A stretch of DNA of 10,914 nt, from NCBI GenBank assembly GCA_902496945.1, contig CABVDE010000052.1, forward strand, positions 1 to 10,914. Reading direction: 5' to 3'. Origin of the DNA: an uncultured Collinsella sp. (lineage in GTDB: Bacteria > Actinomycetota > Coriobacteriia > Coriobacteriales > Coriobacteriaceae). Position numbers and translations under genes: made by a program. Shown piece by piece: positions 1 to 6,074 of the stretch (positions are counted from its first letter, which is position 1; every line of letters starts with the position of its first letter). Under the pieces are notes generated by a model, which worked only from the letters and a program-made list of their open reading frames with translations, ran no database searches and had not been told where the DNA came from.

Positions 1-72
1 GCAGCGCAGCGAGAATGTTTGAGCACGGGATGATATATAGGGGGCTCCCACAGGCGAGCGAACATTAACAAA
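1..72. other. Unresolved window edge next to the glycosyltransferase gene
   Basis: This stretch follows the stop codon of the glycosyltransferase gene. On the minus strand an ATG at 65 opens a frame that runs without a stop to the window edge (21 codons, beginning MFARLWEPPIYHP). It could be the start of a downstream gene of the same operon, but I see no good Shine-Dalgarno sequence before it. On the plus strand a frame open from the edge ends with TAA at 66-68 and could be the tail of a convergent gene, though it uses several AGA, AGG and ATA codons. I cannot choose between them and recognise neither. No terminator hairpin is evident here. Confidence 0.3.
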
Positions 73-1374
73 CTAGCGGATGTGCGCGGGTTTTCCGCCC
101 CAGTAGAAGCGGCAGAAGGCTCGTTTGCGCTTTTGGGGCTTGCCTACGAGCTCCATGGTGGCGATGGCGATGTCTTCGGCTGCGTGGGGGCGGCGTAGTA
201 CTTCGCCGTTGATGAGTAGGGCTTTGAGTGATTCGGGATGATCGTGTAGATGGCGCAGGGTTACGATGAGCTCTCGTGCGGTGGTGACATGCATGCTGGC
301 GCCCATGTCCGTGAGCATCGTGGTGTTGGCCTTTTCCTGGCCGTATGATTTGCCCAGCAGGATCATCGGCAGATGTGCGCACAGGCACTCGGTAACGGTG
401 AGTCCGCCCGATTTGAGGATTGCCAGGTCGCAGCCGTGCATGAGGGCTGCCATATCATCGACATAGTCCAGAACCGTGACGTTTTCGAGCTTCATGGCGT
501 CGAAGAGCGTCTTGAGGCGGACGGCGTATTCCTTATCCTTGCCCGGCAAAAAGACAAAGTGCATGTCCTCAAAGCTGCGTAAAAAGGGGAGCGTGTGGTC
601 CATCGCCGCCCGAAAGCGCACGTAAGGCTGCGGTAGGCTGGCACCAGCCATAACAAGCACGACCGTCTTGTCTGCCGGCAAATTGAACTTTTTCAGCTCT
701 TCCTCGCGATCGTAATCCGAATCGAATCCCGCTCGGATTGGGATACCCGTTATGCGGATCTTTGACTCGGGGACCTTGCGCGGGCGCAATGTTTCGGCCA
801 TAAATTCGTTGGCCACGCAGAACAGGTCGGTGTCCTTGTGGGGCCAAAAGCCTTCGACTTCATAGTCTGTTGGTACGCAGATGACCGGGTAGTCGATACC
901 CGTGATGACGCGGGCGCCCACAGCAACATTGGCTGCCGTAATGTGTGTCGCAACCACGGCTATGGGCCTACGGGTACGGATATATTCGTTGAAGGCGGGG
1001 AACATAATACGTGACCATGCTGTACCGCCGCCCCAGAGCAGATGTCCCGTAAACGTATAACGCCAGGTCAAGTCATATATGGGGCGCGTGGCGCCGGTAA
1101 ATGATGCGGCGGTTTTGTTGCCATCGAACCTTATACGCCCAAAATCGAGGATATCTAGGACTTCGATCTCGATATCCCCAGGGATTCCCTTGGTGCCGCG
1201 GATAAGGTTAAATGCTTGTGCAATCGCGTTGGCGGCGGCCTTGTGGCCCGATCCAACCGATGCGTGCACAATGGTTACTAGGGGTTTTTGTGCAGGTAAA
1301 ACAGTCATTTGCTCCGGTTGGGGAGTGGCTTGCATGGGCAGGGGAGCGCTATTGCTCGTCTGCGTTTGATCCAT
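73..1374 (-). CDS. MGDG synthase/UgtP-like glycosyltransferase (GT28-type)
   Basis: A 433-residue protein of the monogalactosyldiacylglycerol synthase / processive diacylglycerol glucosyltransferase group. Members transfer a hexose from a UDP-sugar to diacylglycerol at the inner membrane face, making membrane glycolipids and lipoteichoic-acid anchors. The N-terminal half carries the acceptor-domain signature ASVGSGHKAAANAI at about residues 38-51. The C-terminal half has the nucleotide-sugar signature KSGGLTVTE at 321-329, followed by a LPMIL segment. There is no signal peptide and no obvious membrane segment, as expected for a peripheral enzyme. The first about 30 residues are low-complexity (Q, P, T rich). 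I chose the ATG at 1374 because GGGGAG lies six bases upstream; an upstream in-frame start at 1437 has no such support. The C-terminus ends in a basic and aromatic tail (KRKRAFCRFYWGG) that could help membrane binding. It is divergent from trxB. The exact sugar donor and product cannot be read from sequence. Confidence 0.88.
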   Translation of the reverse strand: MDQTQTSNSAPLPMQATPQPEQMTVLPAQKPLVTIVHASVGSGHKAAANAIAQAFNLIRGTKGIPGDIEIEVLDILDFGRIRFDGNKTAASFTGATRPIYDLTWRYTFTGHLLWGGGTAWSRIMFPAFNEYIRTRRPIAVVATHITAANVAVGARVITGIDYPVICVPTDYEVEGFWPHKDTDLFCVANEFMAETLRPRKVPESKIRITGIPIRAGFDSDYDREEELKKFNLPADKTVVLVMAGASLPQPYVRFRAAMDHTLPFLRSFEDMHFVFLPGKDKEYAVRLKTLFDAMKLENVTVLDYVDDMAALMHGCDLAILKSGGLTVTECLCAHLPMILLGKSYGQEKANTTMLTDMGASMHVTTARELIVTLRHLHDHPESLKALLINGEVLRRPHAAEDIAIATMELVGKPQKRKRAFCRFYWGGKPAHIR

Positions 1375-1491
1375 TGATAACTCCCCTTCAGCTTTGTTAT
1401 GCGATTTATCATTGTAGTGCATGAGTGTCATGTTCACGTAAATTTGGGTATGACCTCAAAGAACGTCAATGTTTCGACGAGAGGACTCTTC
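1375..1491. promoter_or_regulatory. Divergent intergenic region between glycosyltransferase and trxB
   Basis: This 117-bp gap must contain both divergent promoters. No pair of -35 and -10 boxes fits well in either direction. On the minus strand a TTGACG near 1465-1470 and a TACAAT near 1409-1414 are seen but not at normal spacing. A perfect 5-3-5 palindrome, CATGA-GTG-TCATG, lies at 1420-1432 near the middle and could be an operator. The trxB Shine-Dalgarno (AGAGGA) precedes the ATG at 1492. Assignment of function here is inference. Confidence 0.4.
1381..1386 (-). promoter_or_regulatory. Shine-Dalgarno site fixing the glycosyltransferase start
   Basis: On the minus strand GGGGAG lies six bases before the ATG at 1374. 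It is the best ribosome-binding match in the region and places the start 21 codons inside the longest open frame. Confidence 0.65.
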
Positions 1492-2430
1492 ATGACTACC
1501 GATCAGCCGATCGATGTTGCGATTGTAGGTGGTGGCCCCGCGGGTTATGCTGCCGCCATCTACGCTGCGCGTGCCAACCTGACGACGACCGTGATTGAGC
1601 AGGGCATGTCGGGTGGCCAAATTGCCACTACGAACGAGATTGAGAACTACCCGGGTATTCCGCTGCTGAGCGGCGCAGAGCTTGGTGAGCGATTCCAACA
1701 GCATGCAGAAGGCCTGGGTGCTCAGGTTGAATGGAGTATGGTAACGGGCATCGATTACGATACTGATTCCGCGCTGTTTACCATTCACCACGATATGGGT
1801 GACACGGCGGCCAAGAGCGTTATCGCTTGCATGGGGGCCACGCCGCGTCCGGCAGGTTTCGCTGGCGAGGATACGTATCGTGGTCGCGGCGTTTCGTATT
1901 GCGCAACATGTGACGGCATGTTCTTCCGCGGCAAGCAGGTCTTTGTAATCGGTGGTGGCAATTCGGCATGCGAAGAGGCGCTGTTCCTGTCTGACATTGC
2001 CAGCAGCGTGACCATTGTGCTGCGCCGCGATCAGTTCCGTGCGCCCGAGGGCGTCGTGAATAAAGTCCTTACCAAGGATAATATTTCAGTTAGGTACCAA
2101 ACTAGTATTGTGGAGCTCTCGGGCGAAGCGATGCCAACGACGATCACCTTTAAGGACAATGCATCCGGGGAAACTCATTCCGAGTCATTTGAGCCCGGCT
2201 CGTTTGGCATCTTTGTCTTTACCGGCACCCAGCCCCATACCGAGCTTGTCGAGCATTTGGTCGATCTGGCGCCGGACGGCGGTATTGTTACTGATGATTC
2301 CATGGCTACCCGTACGCCGGGCTTATTTGCTGCTGGTGACATCCGTTCCAAGCGCTTACGTCAGGTTGTGACCGCCGTTTCTGACGGAGCTATAGCGGCA
2401 ACCAGTGCATACGCGTTTCTTCGTGGATAA
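1492..2430 (+). CDS. trxB: Thioredoxin reductase (NADPH)
   Basis: A 312-residue low-molecular-weight thioredoxin reductase, a cytoplasmic flavoenzyme that passes electrons from NADPH through FAD and a redox disulfide to thioredoxin. The FAD-binding signature GGGPAG is at residues 13-18. The active-site CATC is at 137-140, followed by DG. The NADPH Rossmann motif GGGNSACEEA is at 154-163. The RR pair at 178-179 (LRRD) is the usual contact for the 2'-phosphate and argues for NADPH over NADH. The C-terminal FAD motif GLFAAGDIRSKRLRQVV is at 277-293. Length and domain order match the family. The ATG at 1492 follows AGAGGA; an open frame continues 31 codons upstream without support. It is monocistronic, since a hairpin terminator follows. 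A general role in thiol homeostasis and oxygen tolerance of an anaerobe is expected. A ferredoxin-dependent or NADH-dependent relative is less likely given the RR pair. Confidence 0.95.
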   Translation: MTTDQPIDVAIVGGGPAGYAAAIYAARANLTTTVIEQGMSGGQIATTNEIENYPGIPLLSGAELGERFQQHAEGLGAQVEWSMVTGIDYDTDSALFTIHHDMGDTAAKSVIACMGATPRPAGFAGEDTYRGRGVSYCATCDGMFFRGKQVFVIGGGNSACEEALFLSDIASSVTIVLRRDQFRAPEGVVNKVLTKDNISVRYQTSIVELSGEAMPTTITFKDNASGETHSESFEPGSFGIFVFTGTQPHTELVEHLVDLAPDGGIVTDDSMATRTPGLFAAGDIRSKRLRQVVTAVSDGAIAATSAYAFLRG

Positions 2431-2466
2431 GTACGATAATATATCTTATGTAAAGTTGTTATAAAG

Positions 2467-2514
2467 CAAGAGAGCCCTTGGGTGAACCGGATTGCCGACC
2501 CCAGGGCTCTCTTG
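2467..2514 (+). terminator. Rho-independent terminator of trxB
   Basis: The arm at 2467-2482 (CAAGAGAGCCCTTGGG) pairs with 2499-2514 with a single bulged base, giving a stem of about 15 bp with a 16-base loop. A T-rich stretch follows (TTGTCT, then TTGTTGTTT further on). It lies 36 bp after the trxB stop codon. Confidence 0.8.
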
Positions 2515-2570
2515 TTGTCTCAATCGTTGTTGTTTCACAAATAAAATTACGCCGATTCTAACGTGGTATG

Positions 2571-2603
2571 CAAAACTAGATAATCTAGAATACAATATAT
2601 AAT
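2571..2603 (+). promoter_or_regulatory. Promoter region of the DUF1836 gene with CTAGAT palindrome
   Basis: The perfect inverted repeat CTAGAT-A-ATCTAG lies at 2576-2588. It is followed by two -10-like boxes: TACAAT at 2591-2596 and TATAAT at 2598-2603. The second would start transcription inside the Shine-Dalgarno, so TACAAT is the more likely -10. No good -35 box is present, which fits a regulated promoter. The palindrome would lie between the -10 and -35 positions, a place where a bound protein would affect polymerase directly. The 12-mer at 2571-2582 recurs upstream of the degV-like gene. Confidence 0.5.
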
Positions 2604-2618
2604 GAATGGAGGAACATT

Positions 2619-3230
2619 ATGAACCACGTTAAACACGTTATTCCGATGTCCGATTCGTCGGTCAGCATTAAGCCTGAGGATATTCAGCCCACTGTGCTGC
2701 CCGATGCATTTATTCAGTCCGATACCGTGCGCAAACTCAATACGTTGAGTCTGACGCGCTATGACCAGTTGCCCAACGTGACGCTCTACCGCGACCAGGT
2801 CATTGAGTATGTCGCGCTGTGGATGGAGCCGTTGTCCATTTGCGTGGAGCAGCCTGTCATTACGCCATCGATGATCAACAACTACGTGAAGGTCGGCCTG
2901 GTGCCTGCACCGGTCAATAAGCAATATGGCCGCGAGCAGATTGCGCGCCTGATTGCCATCTGCATCTTTAAACAGGTGCTACCTATTGCCGCGGTTCAGG
3001 CGCTCTTTAATATCCAGCGTTTGAGCTACGATGCACCGACGGCCTTCGATTATGTGGTCGATCAGCTCGAGGCATCGATTCGTTCAGCGTTTTCCGTCGA
3101 GCAAACGCCGGTTCCCGATACGGCGCATCAAGTAACACGTGAGTCGCTGCTTGTGCGTAGCGCGGTATCGTCCTTCGTTTCGAAGGCGTACCTGATGAGC
3201 TATCTCAAGTTCAACGGGTTTGGTAGTTAG
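2619..3230 (+). CDS. DUF1836 domain protein, putative HTH regulator
   Basis: A 203-residue protein matching the DUF1836 type, a poorly characterised family common in Firmicutes and Coriobacteria. The visible core is a MerR-like helix-turn-helix at about residues 79-130: ITPSMINNYVKVGLVP, then QYGREQIARLIAI, then a hydrophobic helix through PIAAVQALF. This resembles the way MerR proteins read a GLI.P element followed by an R/Y-rich wing. There is no signal peptide or membrane segment. The tail (about 145-203) is predicted helical and may mediate dimerisation. The start at 2619 is set by GGAGG six bases upstream; an internal ATG at 2646 is weaker. The gene converges with the degV-like gene and shares a terminator with it. 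It also shares an upstream CTAGAT motif with it, so autoregulation plus control of that neighbour is a reasonable inference. DNA binding has not been shown from sequence alone. Confidence 0.8.
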   Translation: MNHVKHVIPMSDSSVSIKPEDIQPTVLPDAFIQSDTVRKLNTLSLTRYDQLPNVTLYRDQVIEYVALWMEPLSICVEQPVITPSMINNYVKVGLVPAPVNKQYGREQIARLIAICIFKQVLPIAAVQALFNIQRLSYDAPTAFDYVVDQLEASIRSAFSVEQTPVPDTAHQVTRESLLVRSAVSSFVSKAYLMSYLKFNGFGS

Positions 3231-3243
3231 TTTATCTGACAGG

Positions 3244-3280
3244 TGGTGGGACAAAATAATCAGTAGTCTTTGTCCCACCA
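3244..3280. terminator. Bidirectional terminator between DUF1836 and degV-like genes
   Basis: A perfect 12-bp inverted repeat: TGGTGGGACAAA at 3244-3255 and TTTGTCCCACCA at 3269-3280, with a 13-base loop. It sits between two convergent stop codons (3230 and 3292) and can serve both transcripts. The T-tract is short in either direction. Confidence 0.75.
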
Positions 3281-3291
3281 ACGTTGCTGAT

Positions 3292-4158
3292 CTAGCGTCC
3301 CGAAGCCACGCCCATCCCGTAACCGATGATGAGGCCGTGCATCTCGGCGTAATAGGAATCCAGGCCGTTGCAGGGCATAATAATGGTCTTGGAACCGGGC
3401 CAGCGCTCAATAATGCGGTCGGCAAGTACCTGGGCGCCCTCATGATTCTCCACATGGTTGATCACGACATTGCCGCCCGTAAAACCCTCGGCTTCCATGG
3501 TATCGACAATCTTGCTAAGCATCTTCTTTTCGCCACGCGTGTGACCGACGAGTTCGATTTTACCGGCCTCACTCGCTGTACCCAAAATGCGAATATTGAG
3601 CTTGTTGGCAATGACGCCGGCTGCCTTAGGGATGCGTCCGGCTTTGGCGAGGTTTTCGTAATTGCACAAACTGAAGAGGATTTTGCTGTTCTGCTCAAGG
3701 CTATCGAAGTATGCGCAAGCGTCCTCGAATGAGACATCCGGATTGCTGGCAAGGTAGCGGTCGAACAGCAGGAAAATCAGATCCATCTTTCCGCCCGCTG
3801 CACGTGAATTAACTAGATGAATCTGGCGATTCGGTTCCTCTGCGAGCACCATATCGCGAGCCGTAGCTGCGGCGTTGTAGCTACCCGAAACACCCTCAGA
3901 GATCGGCATGCAGATTGTCTTATCGGCCAATTTGAAGAGCTCAGCCCACTCCCCTACGCTGGGACAAGCGCTTGAAGAAGCTTTCGTCTCCGCCTGAACA
4001 GCGTAGTTGAGCTCATGCACATCGAGCGAAAGGTCATCGACGAATTCACGCTCCCCCACTCGAATTTTGAGGGGCGCGAATGCAAAGGTTGTTTGGGGCG
4101 CGGTCGGTTGCCAATCGCGGAGGTTGCAGCTTGAATCTGAGATAAGTGCCCAGCTCAT
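3292..4158 (-). CDS. DegV family protein (FakB-like fatty-acid binding)
   Basis: A 288-residue DegV-fold protein. Characterised members (FakB) bind a fatty acid and present it to the kinase FakA, feeding acyl-phosphate into phospholipid synthesis. Visible family marks are SDSSCNL at residues 7-13, the SSACPS loop at 61-66 (usually TSxPS), SGSYNAA at 91-97 (usually SGTYQSA), the KAGRIPKAAGVI segment at 172-183, and a C-terminal HG pair at 274-275. Length fits the family (about 280-290). Some pocket residues deviate from typical FakB, so the ligand is uncertain. No FakA-like kinase is in this window. The start at 4158 is set by AAAGGA six bases upstream. The promoter has an exact TATAAT -10 box, an overlapping palindrome and an upstream CTAGAT inverted repeat shared with the convergent DUF1836 gene. 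DegV family membership is firm; the fatty-acid role is family knowledge. Confidence 0.88.
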   Translation of the reverse strand: MSWALISDSSCNLRDWQPTAPQTTFAFAPLKIRVGEREFVDDLSLDVHELNYAVQAETKASSSACPSVGEWAELFKLADKTICMPISEGVSGSYNAAATARDMVLAEEPNRQIHLVNSRAAGGKMDLIFLLFDRYLASNPDVSFEDACAYFDSLEQNSKILFSLCNYENLAKAGRIPKAAGVIANKLNIRILGTASEAGKIELVGHTRGEKKMLSKIVDTMEAEGFTGGNVVINHVENHEGAQVLADRIIERWPGSKTIIMPCNGLDSYYAEMHGLIIGYGMGVASGR

Positions 4159-4172
4159 AGAGGGTCCTTTCT

Positions 4173-4193
4173 AATTGTTCTCAAACAATTATA
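4173..4193 (-). promoter_or_regulatory. degV-like promoter -10 box with overlapping palindromic operator
   Basis: Minus-strand TATAAT (4193 to 4188) is an exact -10 box about 30 bp before the start codon. A perfect 7-4-7 palindrome, AATTGTT-N4-AACAATT at 4173-4190, overlaps its last three bases and covers the expected start of transcription near 4181. It ends just before the Shine-Dalgarno. That placement is typical of a repressor site; the repressor is unknown. The -35 region lacks a good TTGACA match. Confidence 0.6.
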
Positions 4194-4213
4194 GCCATCT
4201 TGCAGACCGATTG

Positions 4214-4248
4214 GGCCGCTATCTAGTATCCAAAACTAGATAGCGGCC
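4214..4248 (-). promoter_or_regulatory. 14-bp perfect inverted repeat upstream of the degV-like promoter
   Basis: GGCCGCTATCTAGT (4214-4227) and ACTAGATAGCGGCC (4235-4248) form a perfect inverted repeat with a 7-base spacer. It lies from about -33 to -67 relative to the predicted degV-like transcription start, an activator-type position. No T-run follows in either direction, so it is a poor intrinsic terminator. Bases 4231-4242 (CAAAACTAGATA) are identical to 2571-2582 at the DUF1836 promoter. A backup terminator for the upstream nlpC unit is the alternative reading. Confidence 0.5.
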
Positions 4249-4253
4249 TGCAC

Positions 4254-4299
4254 TAAAGTCAAAAGAATGGACCCCGTGACTCAAAGCCACGAGGTCCAT
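4254..4299 (-). terminator. Rho-independent terminator of the pgsA-to-nlpC/P60 operon
   Basis: On the minus-strand transcript the arms at 4299-4288 and 4278-4267 pair over 12 bp. There is one U-G wobble inside (ATGGACCTCGTG with CACGGGGTCCAT) and a 9-base loop. The T-rich tail TCTTTTGACTTT follows. It lies 23 bp after the NlpC/P60 stop codon. Confidence 0.82.
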
Positions 4300-4322
4300 A
4301 TCCGTTTGCTTTATCTGAATAC

Positions 4323-5471
4323 TTAGTAGCGAACGAAGATATAGTTGTTGTTCATGCCGGCGGCAACGGAGCTGATGATAACGCCCGTTTTGTAGTCGGA
4401 AGCATGGATCATCTGGCCGTTACCAATGTAGATGCCGGTGTGGTAAGAGTTAACCACGACGTCGCCAGGCTGCGGATCGGACACGCGGGTCCAGCCCATG
4501 AACGTGCCGGTGGTGCCCAGGCGGCAATAGCGGCCGGTGAGGCAGTAGCTTACAAAGCCGGAGCAGTCAAAGCTGTTCGGTCCAATGCCGCCCCAGGAGT
4601 AGGCATAACCGAGCTTGCTGTAGGCGCGCGAAACAACGGAGCCACCGTCAACGGACTGGCTCGGCGCGGAAGGCGTCGGAGCCGGAGCAGGCGTGGAGGG
4701 CTGCGGCGTCGGAGCGGGTGTCGGCGTAGGAGCCGGAGTGTTGCCACCCTGGTTGTTGTTATTGTTGGTCTGTCCGCCGTTGTTGGCCGTTCCACCACCA
4801 TTGTTGGTGGTCTCAGTCGTACCAGCAGTCTCGTTGCTCACCGTTGCCTTCTCGGCGGTGCTGGCGTTAATGCCCGCCTGCAGCGCGGCGTTGGCCTCGG
4901 CTTCGGCGGCAAGCTCGGCCTGCAGCTGCGAATCCAAGGAGTTTACAACGCTCTGGGCCTCAGCCTGCTGGGCATTGAGCTCGTCAACCTTCTTCTGCGT
5001 AGCGGCGACGTTCTTCTCCTGCTCGGCCTGCTTATCGGTGAGCTGCTGCTTAAGGTCCTTGACCTCCTGAATGGTTTGGGCCTGCTTGTCGGAGACCTTG
5101 CCATAGTAGAACAGGCGGTTGAGCATGTCGCCCAGATCGTCGACGCCCGTCAGAACCTGCAGCAAGCTCAGGCCGCCGGTCTTGTACTCGCCGGCAACGT
5201 AGTTCGAAAGCTTAGCCTGACCCTCGGCGATCTCCTGCTGCTTTTGCGTGATCTCGCCAGCGGTCTGGTCGAGCTCCTGCGTCTGTGTGGAGAGCTCTTC
5301 ATGAATCTGCTGGGTTTGGGCGCCGATCTGCTCGAGCTTAGTACGGGCAGCGGCAAGGTCGGATGCGGTATCGGCGTAGGCCGGAGCCGTGAGGCCCAGA
5401 CCCAAAACACAAGCGAGGGTTGCCGTAGCAGCGCAGCGTGCCATGTTTCTGTGCGTGTTTGCTGTGCGCAT
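4323..5471 (-). CDS. Secreted coiled-coil NlpC/P60 peptidoglycan hydrolase
   Basis: A 382-residue secreted wall hydrolase. A signal peptide at 1-33 has basic residues, a hydrophobic stretch (LACVLGLGLTAP) and an AYA cleavage site before D34. Residues about 35-200 form a Q/E/K/A-rich coiled coil broken near 95-125 by a hydrophobic segment (LSLLQVLTG...MLNRLFYYG), as in PcsB/CwlO/RipA-type hydrolases. There the coiled coil contacts a regulator such as FtsEX and holds the enzyme inactive. Residues about 205-272 are a T/N/G then P/A/T low-complexity linker. The NlpC/P60 domain at about 275-382 carries the catalytic Cys303 (FDCSGF), His344 (YHTGIYIG) and His356 (MIHAS). Members cleave peptide stems of peptidoglycan as D,L-endopeptidases. 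It is the last gene of the operon, 32 bp after apt, with AAGGA before the ATG. Regulation by an FtsEX partner is inference. Confidence 0.92.
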   Translation of the reverse strand: MRTANTHRNMARCAATATLACVLGLGLTAPAYADTASDLAAARTKLEQIGAQTQQIHEELSTQTQELDQTAGEITQKQQEIAEGQAKLSNYVAGEYKTGGLSLLQVLTGVDDLGDMLNRLFYYGKVSDKQAQTIQEVKDLKQQLTDKQAEQEKNVAATQKKVDELNAQQAEAQSVVNSLDSQLQAELAAEAEANAALQAGINASTAEKATVSNETAGTTETTNNGGGTANNGGQTNNNNNQGGNTPAPTPTPAPTPQPSTPAPAPTPSAPSQSVDGGSVVSRAYSKLGYAYSWGGIGPNSFDCSGFVSYCLTGRYCRLGTTGTFMGWTRVSDPQPGDVVVNSYHTGIYIGNGQMIHASDYKTGVIISSVAAGMNNNYIFVRY

Positions 5472-5503
5472 GTAGCTTCCTTTCCAGTAACTAAGGGTAA
5501 CGG

Positions 5504-6034
5504 CTAGTCCACCGTCACCAGGCTAAAGAGCTCAACATCGTCATCAGGCGGCGTGAGCTTCTCGCGCGGGTTGAGAAACGCAAGCTCAAGGATACAACCG
5601 TAACCGACAAGCTTTGCGCCCATATCTCGCACCAGTTTACCTGTTGCCTCGACGGTTCCGCCCGTCGCGACCAAGTCGTCCAGAATCAACACGGTATCTT
5701 TAGAGCTGATAGCGTCGGCATGGATCTCGATGGAATCCGTTCCGTACTCGAGCTCGTAGCTCTGGCTCACGGTCTCGCGCGGCAGCTTGCCCGGTTTACG
5801 TGCGGGAACAAAGCCGGCGCCAAGGGCTACAGCCACCGGTACGCCAACCATAAAACCACGGGCCTCGGGGCCAACGACCTTGGTGATACCCATGCCGGCA
5901 AAGTGCTCGGCGAGGGCTTCGGTCATGGCTTTGAGCGCCTCGGGATTGCCGAAGAGCGGCGTGATGTCTTTAAAGATGACTCCGGGCTCGGGATAGTCGG
6001 GGATGTCGACGATTTGAGATTCGAAGTCGTACAT
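5504..6034 (-). CDS. apt: Adenine phosphoribosyltransferase
   Basis: A 176-residue type I phosphoribosyltransferase that converts adenine and PRPP to AMP in the cytoplasm, the purine salvage step. The N-terminal signature IPDYPEPGVIFKDITPL is at residues 11-27. VGPEARGF at 54-61 is the adenine-site segment. The PRPP loop ILDDLVATGGT is at 117-127. The basic catalytic loop around ARKPGKLPRETV (78-89) is present. The length is normal for Apt. I chose the ATG at 6034 because AAAGG lies seven bases upstream; the longer frame would use a TTG at 6049 overlapping that site. It lies between the MerR gene (40 bp upstream) and nlpC/P60 (32 bp downstream) on the same strand, so co-transcription is likely. 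In many bacteria apt neighbours relA or recJ; that is not the case here. Confidence 0.96.
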   Translation of the reverse strand: MYDFESQIVDIPDYPEPGVIFKDITPLFGNPEALKAMTEALAEHFAGMGITKVVGPEARGFMVGVPVAVALGAGFVPARKPGKLPRETVSQSYELEYGTDSIEIHADAISSKDTVLILDDLVATGGTVEATGKLVRDMGAKLVGYGCILELAFLNPREKLTPPDDDVELFSLVTVD

Positions 6035-6074
6035 TGCATGGCCTTTCAATGGGTTGCAGGATAAGCGGCAGCTG

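Noticed and set aside
2598..2603. TATAAT as the -10 box of the DUF1836 promoter
   Set aside because: Transcription would start at about 2610, inside the GGAGG ribosome-binding site. The TACAAT at 2591-2596 is placed better.
3220..3732. Plus-strand open frame of 170 codons opposite the degV-like gene
   Set aside because: It starts inside the DUF1836 gene, reads through the bidirectional terminator and has no family features. The minus frame is a clear DegV protein.
4214..4248. The 14-bp hairpin read as an intrinsic terminator
   Set aside because: There is no T-run on either side, and a better terminator with a T-rich tail (4254-4299) already serves the upstream operon. Its CTAGAT motif recurs at another promoter, which favours an operator. 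A backup terminator role is not fully excluded.
4404..5507. Long plus-strand open frame of 367 codons opposite the NlpC/P60 gene
   Set aside because: It is a shadow of the minus-strand gene caused by biased codon use in A/Q/E-rich coding sequence. It has no ribosome-binding site or recognisable domain, while the minus frame has a signal peptide and full catalytic triad.
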